This document shows, one piece after another, positions 43,358-58,100 of a DNA stretch of 64,000 nt. The stretch is taken from NCBI GenBank assembly GCA_935421135.1, contig OW285195.1, positions 1,178,001 through 1,242,000 of the forward strand, read 5' to 3'. The notes beneath the pieces were generated by a model. That model was not told where the DNA came from and did not search any database. It saw only the letters and a program-made list of their open reading frames with translations. The DNA is from Bugulina stolonifera (lineage: Eukaryota; Bryozoa; Gymnolaemata; Cheilostomatida; Bugulidae). How positions within the stretch are numbered: the stretch's first letter is position 1; each line of letters starts with the position of its first letter. A program made the translations under genes and the position numbers.

Positions 43358-46144
43358 TAATATAATATTTATCAATTTATGTGATGACTGTGATAACAAT
43401 ACAAACAATAGAATATTAATGTATACGAATATAACTCAATATTAATTAATATATATATAATAATTAATAAATTATAATAATGTAATAATATTAAATTATA
43501 TAATTTTAATTTATCATCAATCGTGTCATCTGATCTTATGTCTCCACCCATATGAATGAATATTAATAGCAAAATTGAAAATAAATAAACTCAAACTGAT
43601 AACTCGATAACATAAACTATAATAATGATACTATAACTATACAAATAACAACACTAAATAGTAAATAACTGTCATTAGTGCGGTCAGAATGAGATCAGCT
43701 GATATGACACTTCTCACACTCTGCAGATCCTAAGTCAAGATAAAAGTGATCTTTATTAAATATAATTAATAAAATTAATATAACAATATTTAATGTAAAT
43801 ATAATATTATAATTATATGAGCTGACGTCTGTTTACGTAACTATCGTCACAGGTATAGTGTGTCATGTTAGTTTTCCTACCAAGAACCATCAGAGCCACA
43901 AGAGGCAACACAGTCCAACGAAGCTGTAAACAAAAGTTGATACTTCAACCCTCTGTAAAGGAGAACTACCACACTATCAAGAAGTATCAACAAACAGCAG
44001 ATTGCTGTAACCCTTGTAGCCAAACAACTTGCACACTGTTAGCCAAATTATGCACTCCTTTATATAGCCTAAATTTATTGTTCCAGTGTGTACAAGGCAT
44101 TCAAAAGTGATATAATTTAACAAGTTTAGGGCTACTAACCTCCATTTGTAATAGACAATATAGCTATCTATTTTTGGATGTACATGTAAATGAAGAGCAC
44201 TATCCCTTACTGTCAGCCACCCACTGCGATGGTTACTTGACCCTGGACTCGTTGATCACATTTGGCACAAACGAAGCTGCAGCTGTTTTGCAGCAGGTTC
44301 TTGCCACAAACCATTCGCGAACAGGAGCAAATTTGTTAAACGCACACTGCTAACAACAATGCAAAGAACATGGAGATAGGGCCACCACTAGATCTGTGCT
44401 GACCTCGTTACAGCGTGTAAACTGGAATTTCCTCATAGGTCATTTGATAGAAGCTGACACAAATTTTCAATGCTAAAATCTTCTCAAATGAGGCACACGT
44501 CCCTTTCACCTATCCAAGTAGTCAAAGATCATTTTTATAGGCATACTTGAGAAGTAGTAGAAAATAAAAATCGACATATCCAATAACAATGTGTAGATAT
44601 AATATTAATTTATTATTACTATAAATCCTATTTTTACTCGAACTCCCTCGTCTCTTGCTCATATTAGATCTAATTATAAAGATGATGTTTGTTTCTGCTA
44701 GTCATATTGAATAGTGAATCAACGTAACCTTTCTTTTATCATTTTGTAATAACGACCATGATAAGTGCACTACTGACGAGTGTGATAGCAGATGTGGGGT
44801 GTGCCTTCACAGGTTCCCATGATCACACACAGGCTATTGGACAGTAATAGTAGGTCAAACGCTGCTTGTTAGAGTTCCAATCAATGGACTCGGGTTTGCA
44901 AAAGGTCAGCGGGGTTACTCAATACATGTTGTGTCCAGAAGGGAAAGCGTTGTCCTGTTGTCTGCAATATGGCCATGCTTTCTATCCCTATTCCTCATGA
45001 TTCCTGTGGAATCAATACTTCTCGCCTCTGCTGGGAAGAAGAAGACTGGTATAAGTGTAAATATTGTGATGTGTTTTAGATTGGGGATACGAATAGACAT
45101 TGTGCTTCCAGAGTATCTTCATACTACAGAAAAACTGACCTAAAAACTTACCTACAGATATCAGCATCATGCCTCGACCAGTATGTTTGTTACACATCAT
45201 TATAGAGTACTCTATCACTTTACCCACAGGTAGATGTATCACCTGTATGGCACTGTATTATAAAGCCAACAAGTATTATACATGTACATGTATTCAACTT
45301 AGCATTCGAAATAAATACCCTTTTCATGCTACCAAAATAACTTGTTGGCCATTGTTTGGTGTCTTAGTCCCTCCCAGCTCATATGGATTGTGTTTCATTC
45401 AGTTATGTGCATGACTGACTGTGGAATGCTCTATTGTGATCCTAGTGTTCATGCTTCTACTTTGCTTTCAGACACTTTAACATAGGTTTAGACAGCTACA
45501 TAACATGTGAACACTTGCTCTATGTGGTGCAGTGTGGAATGTACATTGTACATGTACATGTTGGTCTAGGCAATTCCTGGTAGATATGATTTAATTTGGA
45601 ATAGTCTATCTATATTGTACAGTGTAAGCTCAGGACTCCCTTCAGTACTAGTAATCAGTTAGTTATACAGGTGTTGTTGAGCTTCTGTTGGGTTGGTGTA
45701 TTTATATAGGCCTACACATATACATCCTCCATGTATGTACACACTCTACTAGCCTATATAGGCTACATGTATAATGTGGGCGTTTTAGAAGGTATTTACC
45801 CTGTCACATATTTAGTAAATGTATCAGTTTGTTGGAATGTGGAGGTACTGCGTGTGATTAAACTAGCTTCACCACTCAAACTGCTTTCTGATTTGTTATC
45901 TCTATTATCAATGACCCTTCTTTACACAAATCTATGTACATTCTGATAAGATGGTGCCTACAGCCTGCCTATTTGCATAGAAATTCACGGTCAATTAGCA
46001 CACGCCCTCCCTATAACTGGTTGTTAACTGCACCCTTGAATCATATCCCACGGACACCTCTTAGTGAGCAGTTAGTGAGCAACTGGGAGTAGGTAGTTAA
46101 ACGGTTTAATCCTTCTAGAATATCTGCTAAACTGAAGAGCAACA
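43358..46144. other. Intergenic, ERM upstream region, no gene seen
   Basis: Very AT-rich to about 44700, then more balanced. It should hold the ERM promoter and perhaps untranslated exons. No coding exon is supported. Confidence 0.45.
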
Positions 46145-49100
46145 ATGGTAAGCAATGTCACCTCTCATTCTACTTGTCCAACTAGCTGGTCAGTTGTAGA
46201 GTGGAGACAGCAGGGCGTGTCTCCTTCCTCTCTCACTAGATTCTTTCCACTGTGTATGTGGATGTACATGTACATGATTGTGTTACCAATACATACTAAC
46301 ATAGGCTAGTAATACTGTATTATGACCTGCATCTCTACATCTAGTAATAGTCAGTTAGTTATCATCACAGCTATTTCCTGTTTTACCATGCAGGGCATAG
46401 GTAATTACATTATGTACAATTTATTGACTAGCAGCCACTGCTAGGGAGGGAGGGATCCAGTGCCTATACCAGCACCAATACAAGCTGTGAACTGTTATCA
46501 TGCCATTGTACGGCATTCCTGCACGTGTCTGTTGTTGGGTCGCTGTGAATTTATGAATAGTGTAGATTATAAATTACATTACACCACTGGGGCTGGTTAC
46601 ATGGTTACTGGGTATATTATGGTACATACTGTGGTATTTTAATCTCCTCAATACATGACTGACTGCCTACATGGTTTCTGATCCTAGTGACTCAGACGGG
46701 GTGAATCACACACACGTTAGTAATCAGGTGTTGGTTAGAATGTTAGGCTAGTGTTGTTGTACCTCCTGTTCTCTACACCATTATATAACACTGACCAGCC
46801 TCTAGTGTTGACTCACCCACTCCCCCACCTCACGAAACTTCCTTTCACTAAACATTTCTTCTATTAGGGTATAATGCCATTGGGAAAGAGTTGTGATTCA
46901 TTTTTTTATAGCTGTTGTTAGCTGTCCTTGTTTTCAAAGATGACATCCGGTGAACCAGATTTCACCATTTGCTCTTGTTTCTGCTGATGGATTGCCAACT
47001 TCCAATGGGAATCCTCTTGTCTTAGAGGTTTCTTTTGACAGTGTCCTTGAATCTCAATCTGGGTCTACCAATATCACACACCTTCTCCTGCAAGTTGGGA
47101 GTACAGGGTTTGTTTAGGGAATCTTTTATTAAAATACTTCCTGGTTTAGGTATATAATAGGAGTTTCTATCGCTGGTAGAGATACATTGTCCTATAAGCT
47201 GTTTGTTTGATTGTGATTGCAGGTGAACGTAAGGGTGACGACTATGGATGCAGAGCTGGAGTTTGCTATCCAGCCGAGCACCACTGGCAAGCAGCTCTTT
47301 GACCAGGTAAGTACATATCCTGACATTTTCCATGTGTGTTGTAGTTGTACCACCTCGGCCGATACTGGGAGGATCATTGCACTAATTCCATCATTTCTTA
47401 GTCAACTCTTCTTTACTTCATGCATTAGATAAGTGTAAGGGTAATTACATGTACATGAAACAGGTTATGCATATCAAATGTGACACTTGGCAGATAATAA
47501 TTGTGTTTCATATTTCACTAGAAGTGTTATTTAGAAGGATTTGCTCATCTTCAAGTAAATTATTACATTCTGATTCATTAGTGACTGGAATGATGTTATA
47601 GTCCTACTAGTACATAGGGTCTAGCTAGTGCAGCTACATGTATAATGATGATGAATCAGTTCCCAGTGTCACACTGACCATTCACCTGTTAGTGCATTTC
47701 TACTACCCAAGGTTACTCAATTCTCCCAGAATTATACATTAGTTTCTATCCGAATCTATTGATTGTTTCTGTGAATTGATCACTCATTGAAGAAGTAGAT
47801 CCTGGATTTTCTCCGTGTGTAATAGGTTTCATCTAGATAGAACTAGGCCTAACACTCCACCTGGTGACACTACTTCAGCAGAGATTAGATTCCGTTGAAT
47901 TTGCTGCAATATATTGGAAGGGAGGAGGGTAGGGTGTTGGCACTATCATGTTGATTATAATACATGTACAATGTATGTAACATAATGAGTCCAACAAGCA
48001 ACAAACAGCTTGTGGACACATGTATGCACCCAGCAACTTGCTACATCATAGTTTTATTATACAATATAGTAGTAACATAATAGGTCTACATAACATACTG
48101 CATTCTTGAGGTTTATTCTGAGCTCCTACAGCAGTTAGTGCACTACTAGAGTAACTACATGTGTGTCAGGCCATCTGTCTGGTAGTAGTGTAGGTATACA
48201 GTCTGCAGTCATAGCACTAGATTAGCTGTGCCTGATGCACCTACATAGCAATATTCTACTAAACCTTGTCACCAGGCATTGGCTGATCCGTTGCTACCAT
48301 AATTGTAGATGTGTACATACATGTAATGGGAACTAAACCCTGTCTGTAAACAGTGACTAACTTCACAACCAATTTCAAATAGAGAGAAATATTATACAAG
48401 TGAGCCTGACCCTCACCCTCTAACCACAACCTATCATCACTGTCTGTCCAATCACTCGATATGCCAGTGGGAGATAGGAGGAGTAATTGTGGGCTGTCCT
48501 TCTCTAGCCCCCAGTATCTGCTTGTGTCAACACCATCTAACCACTTATCACTTATTTTAGTTCACCCACCTACCTACCAGCCAGTTATAATATCAGCATT
48601 GTAATACCTACATGTACACTAATAGTTAGACTAGATGACTGTAGGCCTACAAGAACTCTATGACACCTTCAGCATGTCCAACAGAATGTTATCTCCATCT
48701 TAGGATGGTATCTCACACAGCCATCGGTTACCACTACCCTACCGGCTACTACAGTGTTCACTAACATGTTTGTGTGTTTATGTTCAGCTCTCCCCCTCCC
48801 CTTGCCAGCATCTCAATCTCCAACATAACGCTGATGGCAGTGAACAGTATAGCTGTAGGCATTGACACCACCCACTCACTGTCCTTCCTCTGGTGTATCC
48901 CACCTCTATCTCATGGTCTGTTGTTGTTAACAGGTGGTGAAGACCATTGGTCTGAGAGAGCTCTGGTTCTTTGGCCTCCAGTATGTTGATAGTAAAGGGT
49001 TCACCACTTGGCTCAAGCTCAATAAGAAAGTCATGGGACAAGACGTAAAGAAAGAGACACCACTGCAGTTCAAATTTAGAGCCAAGTTTTACCCAGAAGA

Positions 49101-50918
49101 TGTGAGCGAGGAGTTAATACAGGAAGTCACGCAGGTACGTCTGGCTTAGAGCCTTTTGCTAGGCTATAAGTGAGCTATCGCCCCACTCAGGCTTATAGTC
49201 CTCTAGCAGTAAGTGTGTAAGAAAGCACTCTGGTCCCCCAACCTTTCCTCAACTGCAATAATAGACGCCCCCATACCTATTATACAGCATACTACTGAAC
49301 TATTACTAGGCCTACTATTATACTCAGCATAGGTAAAATACAGTATGTCTATCTGACAGTAACTGACTTGGACTAATCTTGCTTCCCTTGCAGAGAATGT
49401 TCTTCCTACAAGTAAAGGAAGCCATATTAACTCAAGATGCGTACTGTCCACCAGAAACCAGCGTCCTCCTAGCATCATACGCCGTACAGGCCAAGTATGG
49501 CGACTACAATCCCGATACTCATAAAACTGGCTTCCTCGCTGCCGACCGTATTCTACCACAACGGTAAGGCTCTGTTTATATATTCCCCAACCAATTAGCA
49601 ACATGTGCACGATGAGGGGTAGCAGATTTGTTTAATATGAAGTAAAAGTGTTATGGTGGAGTCTGCTTGTCAGTATAACTCTACTGTATGTCTGTATAAC
49701 TCTACTGTATGTCTGTATAACTCTACTGTATGTCAGTATAACTCTACTGTGTGTCTGTATAACTCTACTGTATACCTGTATGACCGCAGTGTACTAGACC
49801 AGCACCAGCTGTCCAAGGCTGAGTGGGAAGAGAGGATAGTCAACTGGTACTCTGAACATAAAGGCCTGCTGAGGGAAGACGCCATGATGGAATACCTCAA
49901 GGTATGTGCATGTCTCTACCTACATGTACATTACTTACACAGTATAATATAAAATTGCATCAATGGTAAAAGTGCTCGATAAAACACGTTTAGAGTTATA
50001 ATATCACAATGAAACTAAAGTGTCCAAAATCATTTTAATACTAATGTTACACTCATCACATAAAATGGTTTCAAGTAGTATATCTACATTACTTACACTG
50101 TGTATCTACATTCAATTGGTTACATTACTTACACTGTGTATCTACATTCAATAGGTTACATTACTTACACTGTGTATCTACATTCAATAGGTTACATTAC
50201 TTACACTGTGTATCTACATTCAATAGGTTACATTACTTACACTGTGTATCTACATTCAATAGGTTACATTACTTACACTGTGTATCTACATTCAATAGGT
50301 TACATTACTTACACTGTGTATCTACATTCAATAGGTTACATTACTTACACTATGTATCTACATTCAATAGGTTTACGCCCTTGTCTGACTACTGGGTGCA
50401 TACATGGTCTACCTGGTGGTAGTAGAGGTGTTGGTAACACTTGTGTATTATTATCAGTTGACTTCAACTTGTGCTTATATTTGTACAGATAGCTCAGGAT
50501 TTGGAGATGTATGGCGTAAACTATTTTGATATTAAGAACAAGAAAGGCACAGACTTGTTTCTTGGAGTAGATGCCTTAGGACTAAATATTTATGAGAAGG
50601 AAGATAAACTCACACCTAGAATTGGGTTCCCTTGGAGTGAGATTAGAAACATTAGCTTTAACGATAAAAAATTCATCATCAAACCAATAGACAGGAAAGC
50701 ACCAGTAAGTAGCCACACTTATACCCCATACACACGCACACACACATATAAACGTTGTACGTGGTGTTATGTCTTGGTATCCAGTAATGGTGGGTTGGTA
50801 GTTCCTACTGATTAATCAGTCTCGGCTCTGGAAGGGATCTGGAGCAACTTGCTATGACTTCCATGAATGATTCTAGCAAATACGAGTACATTGCCATTAA
50901 TAGAATAGATTATTATTG

Positions 50919-51002
<84 letters not shown>

Positions 51003-54000
51003 CATACAACTCCTAGTTATCCCATGTTAGCATGCAGTGCTATTATATCCCTTGTTGTGTGTGTCCTTCTTGAACTGTTTACGCGATGCTTTCTGTAGGA
51101 CTTTGTCTTCTTCACTGGTCGACTGAGGATCAGTAAGAGAATACTTGCCCTCTGTATGGGTAACCATGAGCTGTACATGAGAAGGAGGAAACCAGACAGT
51201 ATAGAGGTGCAGCAGATGAAGGCCCAGGCCAAGGAAGAGAGGACGGCACGAGAGCAGAGAGAGTAAGTACAGTCTACATATACACCTATGACAGTGTACT
51301 TACCTTACCTGTTGCAGTAATAGTGTAATACATGTACTGCTAGTATGTACTATGTATATATATATAGTGTATACACGTACTAACAACAGTGTCATTGGTG
51401 TACCATCTACAGGAGTGTTAAGGAAGTGGAGAAGAAGTAAGTAACTGTCCACTAACTTATCGTATGATTTAGTACAGCAGTTGATGATGGTGCTACTCTA
51501 GCTCACACCAATACAATAACTATATATCTCGATCCCCACTACTATCTCTAATATCTATCATCTGATATCTACTCTGTCTTACTATATCATACATACAGCT
51601 GTAGTTACTATGTAATACGTTACACCGTAGATTGGTACATCATACTCCAATAGTCTATATTATTATATCATAAACCACTAATCGTGTACACTACTACATA
51701 CCTACAGCCTACACTACTACATACCTACAGTGTACACTACTACATACCTACCTACAGCCTACACTACTACATACCTACAGTGTACACTACTACATACCTA
51801 CAGCCTACACTACTACATACCTACAGCGTACACTACTACATACCTACAGCGTACACTACTACATACCTACAGTGTACACTACTACATACCTACAGCGTAC
51901 CATATGATTACACAACTCCATCCAGCTGCTGCCTCCACTGCTCATTGATTTACTCTGCACACTCTGGCCAATACAATGCATCTATTTACTAGATTTACCT
52001 TCCTTCTACTGTCAGTCAGTCAGCCATTCAATCAGTCAGTCAGTCAACTGTACACTGTGATGGACTATCAGATTCGCTGCTGCTGCTCTCTTGTGATCTG
52101 TGATACACTTACATGTAGTTATGCAGTCACTCCTGCTATGGATGCTGACCATGTAGTTCTATGAGACACTGTGGAACCATTAGAATGATATGGAATATCC
52201 ATCCCCCTTGACTCTGTACCGCTTTAATACATGATTAAACACTCTCCAGCTCCATGTATACATGATTTTGTTCCACGGTATATGTATGAAAGTTCCTATC
52301 TATATGTTTATATAATACTTTGTGTGACCACCAAAGCTATTGATTGTGATATGAAGTTGTCCTCTCTCAATTTGTCACCCAGAGTGTCACAAATTTTGCT
52401 GCCTGTACTATATCTCTCATAAAACTAGTCAATATCTGTAGTTATATAACTCACATGACTGAACTAGTTAATACTCTTAGTACTTGACACCAATGATGAG
52501 CTGCATACAATACTGCAGAAGAGAGGTAGTTGTCACCTCCTACTATCAGCTGCTATTCCATAATGAAACTCCACCTTCTACTCGCTTACTAGCAATAATT
52601 ACCAGATTCCCATGTAAATGATGCACAAGTTAATTACCTGTATATATATAATATGCTACTGTTCTCTCCTTGACCAATCAGCTGAACCAGATAGTTTCCC
52701 TCTGCTGGTATTGTTTCCTACTTACATACATACAGTATTTAATACATGTTGTGCAAACAGGAAGCTGCTGACAGAAGAGAAGAAGAAGAGGGAGGCAGCG
52801 GAACAGGAGAAACAGGAGCTGGAAGACAGGCTCAAGGCGTTTGAGATGGAGAGAGAAAGACAAGCGGCTCAGCTGGAGGAAACTCTCAAACAGACACAGG
52901 AGTTGGAGGAGAAAGCTAAGGCTGCAGAGGAGGAGCGGGCTGCGGTGGAGGAAGCTAGACGTGCGGCTGAAGCTGCACAGGCTGCAGCTCTAGCAGCTGC
53001 CTCTGCTGAGAGAGAGGAGAAGGAGAGACTGGAGGCAGAGGCAGCTGCAGCCAGAGAGGAGGCTGAGAGGAGAGAACAGGAGGCCCTGGAGAAGGAGGAA
53101 GAGGCAAGGAGAGCCAGAGAGGAACTGGAGGAGCAGAGGTTGAGGATGGAACAGGAGAAGAGAGAATTGGAGGAGAGGCTAGCCAGTCCAGCCAACCTGT
53201 ACATGAATGAAGGTAAGGTGTAGCCATTACTACTCTAGCTACATCTGCATATATGTAACTGTATCTGCTGTTTACTGGCGTTCCACACTCAGGCTATTCG
53301 TCCTAGAATATAGCAGGGTGGTTAGTTGATAGAGAGGGGAGATAACTTCACTTATGGTGTACATTAAACGGTGGCTCACGGTAGGCTTTGTATGTTATAC
53401 AATGTAATAGTGTACGTCTTGCATCAGAGGCAACCTTCGGCTAACAGTCATGGTAAGGTGGACACTAGTCTATGTATAATCACATCAAATCTCTGCAGAT
53501 GCAACACATTTAGTCCTGGTTTGCATGGTATGGCACTCTGGGCACCCACACGTATGTATTCTACCAAAGTGTACAGGTGCATAATATAGTGTGCTGTATA
53601 ATATAGTGTGCTGTATACGTGTAGGTGAGGACCATGAGGAGAAAGATGACTACACTGCAGACCTTCAGGTGGGTGAAGAGGACTTGCCCCGCCCCGAAGA
53701 GGAGAGGGAGACACTCCAGGCTAAGAATGCCAGGCTACAGAAGCAGTTAGAGGTGTGTGTATATACATAACCTTACTAGTACACTACAGTCTATTGAATA
53801 ATTGTGTCATGTGCATGTATGAACAACTGGAAGTTAGTAGATGAGTCAGTGTAGTTATGCTGTAATATATTCACAGGATTTGAAGAGTGAGCTGAAAGTA
53901 TCACAAGACAGCACTAAACAGACTGCAGAAGATAAGATTCATATTGAGAATGTAGCACAAGGTGGGCAGCAGCTACATGTATTACTAATATTAGTAGTAT

Positions 54001-54319
54001 TACATGTATATCAGTACTGTACATGCAGTGTACTTACTACATGTGGTACTGTACTGCAGTAGTACCCTTAGCATATGAATACATTGTATGATTAATACAC
54101 TGTGCAGTGAATACATTGTATGTGTAGCGACTGTATCTAATATGGGATTCTCTCCCAACACTCTTAGGGGTTGTTCACTCCTGCTACCTTGCCCCAGTTA
54201 AGCTTGTAATACACATGTGTGTTATTATCTGTGGTTTAGGCCGAGACAAATACAAGACACTGAAGGATATCAGGAAAGGAAATACAAAGAAGAGAGTGGA
54301 TGAGTTTGAGAGATTATAA
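46145..54319 (+). CDS. Ezrin/radixin/moesin (ERM) protein, 572 aa, 12 exons
   Basis: ERM proteins link membrane proteins and PIP2 to cortical actin. Exons: 46145-46147, 47223-47306, 48934-49134, 49394-49563, 49790-49901, 50489-50704, 51099-51262, 51413-51436, 52761-53212, 53625-53752, 53877-53961, 54240-54319. All GT-AG phases fit. Exon 1 codes for the initiator Met alone; exon 8 is a 24-nt microexon. Residues 1-297 are the FERM domain ([18 protein letters not shown]-like [47 protein letters not shown]). Residues about 300-470 are a highly charged Glu/Arg/Ala coiled coil. The tail ([21 protein letters not shown]) is the actin-binding C-ERMAD; T553 matches the regulatory phospho-Thr (T558 of moesin). 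Length is close to the vertebrate 577-586. It cannot be assigned to ezrin, radixin or moesin separately, as expected for an invertebrate single ERM. Confidence 0.95.
49660..49780. repeat. TGTATAACTCTACTGTATGTC repeat, ERM intron 4
   Basis: Five to six copies of a 21-bp unit run up to the exon 5 acceptor (49790). Confidence 0.85.
50094..50375. repeat. 36-bp minisatellite, 8 copies, ERM intron 5
   Basis: Near-identical units with ACACTGTGTATCTACATTCA and ATAGGTTACATTACTT. The copies are almost identical, so the array is recent or homogenised. Confidence 0.95.
50923..50996. repeat. (GA)n microsatellite, ERM intron 6
   Basis: About 36 GA dinucleotides, nearly uninterrupted. Confidence 0.95.
51690..51900. 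repeat. ACTACTACATACCTACAGCC repeat, ERM intron 8
   Basis: About ten copies of a 21-bp unit. Each copy contains CCTACAG, an acceptor-like string on the transcribed strand. Confidence 0.85.
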
Positions 54320-54896
54320 TGTAATATGGAGTGTGGCGTCTATTTATATACTAAATACACAAAGAGCGGCTTGTGGATAAGCCTAGGGAGGCCAGCTTTA
54401 TAACTACATATTATACTAACTACTGCTCCCAACTTGAGGTACACCAGACTGTTGATGCAATTTTCAATCATTCCCAGCTTCGCCTACAGAGACAGACATT
54501 CTTAGAATCTTCTTTTTCAGTTTTTGTGTGATTATGTTGCTAGTCACTAGAAGTACCTTAGCAGAGGAGTCAGTAACTGTTGGAAGTACACCTACAGACT
54601 ACTAACCCACCTCTGTCTCATTTCACATCTCGGCTCCTTTTATGACTGTGCAAATATCTGCTTCTTTCTTGTGCTCAGAAGTCTAGCAACCAGCTCAGCC
54701 ATTAGCTGTGCTCTCTGTGCTTCTGTTTCTAAAGCTTTTTATATTATATACTGTTGTTATTGCCTGAACCACTTTGAACTTAGCATATTGTCTACAGTAT
54801 CGACATTCGATTGCATAGTAGCTGGGTGGTAGCCCGAGGAGCCCCCTCTTTAGTTGTAGCCTTACTTGGGTGCAGAGAGGGGCACCCACTGCCACC

Positions 54897-54902
54897 AATA
54901 AA
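54897..54902 (+). terminator. Poly(A) signal AATAAA for ERM
   Basis: A perfect hexamer 578 nt after the ERM stop, and the first one in this orientation. Confidence 0.6.
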
Positions 54903-54979
54903 TATCATGTTATGTTCATAATTATTGGCCCAACCAGACTTCTACTCTTCTTACTCAATTATTACTTTATGCATATAAA

Positions 54980-54985
54980 TTTATT
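54980..54985 (-). terminator. Poly(A) signal AATAAA for RAD17 (minus strand)
   Basis: TTTATT on the plus strand, 163 nt beyond the RAD17 stop. It lies 78 bp from the ERM signal on the opposite strand. Confidence 0.55.
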
Positions 54986-55147
54986 ACATTTCTATTATAA
55001 TATAATGAAATACATTTTTATAAAATATTAAATGCTCTGACATATGGAAAGACTATCTTATATACATGGGTGTAGGATAAATATAGGGACATGTATTTAC
55101 AGTGTATAGACAAGGGGGTAGATACATTCTGTAATGGCTTAGAACAG

Positions 55148-58100
55148 CTAGTCAACTGGTTCTATGAGGAATTCAGCTGGGTCATCTATTACCTCAGGAG
55201 TTTTGTCCTCATTGCTCTGTTCTGTGTCACTATGGGCATCAGCAGTTGTCTCGGCTATAAGCATAAATAGTATAAAAATGTAGTACGGGTGGTGGAGTGT
55301 ACTATGGCAATGAACCCAGTGTACATACTACAGTACATGGTATGCTTAGTACATATCAGTCACGGAAGCCCACAAATAATGGGTATGATGGATGAAGCTA
55401 AAATATCAATCTATCATCATAGGTCTGGGGATACAGGAGTGTAGTTTGTACCACCCTATATACAAGTATATGTAGATTACAGGTGCATGACTGTATTCTA
55501 GAAAATGCTGCTGAACTATTTACTCAATCAAGAGTGAGTAAATACTACTTGCCAATAGCATTGAAAATAGCAACTCTACAAATGTTCATATAATATGGAA
55601 AGTCTTCGTATAACATGCAGCGTATACTATAATACACACATGTAGTGTATACTATAATACACACATGCAGTGTATACTATAATACACACATGCAGCGTAT
55701 ACTATAATACACACATGCAGCGTATACTATAATACACACATGCAGCGTATACTATAATACACACATGCAGCGTATACTATAATACACACATGCAGCGTAT
55801 ACTATAATACACACATGCAGCGTATACTATAATACACACATGCAGTGTATACTATAATACACACATGCAGCGTATACTATAATACACACATGCAGCGTAT
55901 ACTATAATACACACATGCAGCATATACTATAATACACACATGCAGCGTATACTATAATACACACATGCAGCGTATACTATAATACACACATGCAGCATAT
56001 ACTATAATACACACATGCAGCGTATACTATAATACACACATGCAGCGTATACTATAATACACACATGTAGTGTATACTATAATACACAAATGTAGTGTAT
56101 ACTATAATACACACATGCAGTGTGTTTGTCTGAAGAAAAACAACACCAAATTTATGACATGCTTTAGATTTAGAAAGATTGCATTGTTTGAGTAACATCA
56201 CATTATGTACATTACCTTTCATAGAGAGTTCAAGGTCAAAAAGAACATCATCTTTACCATACTTATCATCCAGTCTGTCGTAATTGGAGACGGAACGGAG
56301 CGAAGAGGGCAGAGGTGGAATAACATCCACCAGTGGAGACTTGGCTCTCATCCTACAAACATGTATCCCACTGTTAGGTATAATACTCACATCTAGAGGG
56401 AAGGTATAACACTTACATATGAAGGGAAGGTATAACACTTACATATGAAGGGAAGGTATAACACTTACATATGAAGGGAAGGTATAACACTTACATATGA
56501 AGGGAAGGTATAACACTTACATATGAAGGGAAGGTATAACACTTACATATGATGGGAAGGTATAACACTTACATATGAAGGGAAGGTATGACACTTACAT
56601 ATTATAGAGGGAGGGTATAACACTTACATATGAAGGGAAGGTATGATATCTGTAGAGAGGGCATTGCCAGAGTAGATGGTGTTATTCTGCCACTTCATTG
56701 AGCTCTGGTGTTCCACAAGTCGCTTTCTCGCTGAGAACCAATATGGCTTCCTAAGCGGCACCCAACCTACGGATATCCACTTTATGTAATAACCACTCAT
56801 CAGTACTCTACAGCGCTTTTTAATCCTGATACGTGTTTCAATGTTAGTCCTAGTATCATGGTCAGAGGGAATTTCCCCTGATGATGAGACTAGGACTAGT
56901 AAGATGTACATGTGTATCTAGTACTACTTTATATAGCAGACTCACCATGTTTGTTAGTTAATGATGTGTTGGAATGCATAAGACCTCTAGCAGCTATTGA
57001 CACGCCTACAGTTGCCTTTCCAGTGACGTTACGAGATGTGAACCTGAGAATATACAGTAGTAGTAGTAGTAGTAGTTATCACAGTAATGGAGTAACAGTG
57101 AGATGTGGGAGTTACGTTCTCTTAACAATGCAATGACTGAATTGTAATGCTAACCAATGGGTGGGATATTACAACAGTAATAAACAGTAAATACATAGTA
57201 CATGTAGGCCTAGTAGTATATAGTGTATATAGCACATTGTGATATGTACTTGTATAATACAGCAAATAGAATAAAACATATAATTGAGTATTAGTATTTT
57301 AATAGGCATGTAAGAAACTGGGTAATTCTAAAATTTGTGTTCTAAATAAAAACTGGGTTAATAATATAATCAATATAATATTAATTTCCGTTTCAATATC
57401 AGTTCATTTTATATGTTACATGTAACAGTATAGCGTATAGTTGTATATAATAAGTACTAGTAATAGCATAATACAATAATACAGCAATAATATAATACAA
57501 TATAATATAATATAATATAATATAATATAATACAATATAATACAATATAATACAATATAATATAATGTTAAGGGGTTTGGCCATTTTAGTGGGTAGCATG
57601 TTCTGTTCACTGTGCTAGGCGATTAGGTGCCGTAGAGGCCCCGGGTTCAAACCCCAGTCAGGGACTGGTATTTTCATGAATTTGAAACAAGTCTCTGACT
57701 GCTCAAAAATAAATTCCTTGCTAAAAATACATCACATATATAAATATAATATAATATAATGCAATATAATATAATATAATACAATATAATATAGTAATAA
57801 TATAAACATGTGGATGATAGAATTTCTATGATAGCTCACATATCAATCAGTGCTGGATTATAGAGATCAGGAGTGTATTATATTACATGAAGTAAAGTGT
57901 GGAAGATAAAGCACATTATTACATATTCCTATATATATCTAATAATGTACGAATAGAACCAAATACCAAATAAAGGTCGAATAAAAAAAAATTCGAGGTA
58001 TACAGTAAACATATTCATTCAACACACAGAATAAAGGCTGGGGTACACGAGAGGCCGTGAGCTTCAACAAAACGACTTCGTTGTTAGCCGGTATGGCTCT

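Larger units (their letters stand above)
54320..55147. other. Shared 3' region of convergent ERM and RAD17
   Basis: The two stop codons are 828 bp apart and tail to tail. Both predicted poly(A) signals fall here. No other gene is seen. Confidence 0.6.

Noticed and set aside
42633..43365. Frames of 95-115 codons inside the 42495 TIR element as transposase
   Set aside because: They are short, on both strands, with no DDE or zinc-finger pattern and strong AT bias.
55615..56115. CRISPR-like array of regular 25-bp repeats
   Set aside because: There are no spacers, the units are head to tail, the genome is animal, and the array is in an intron.
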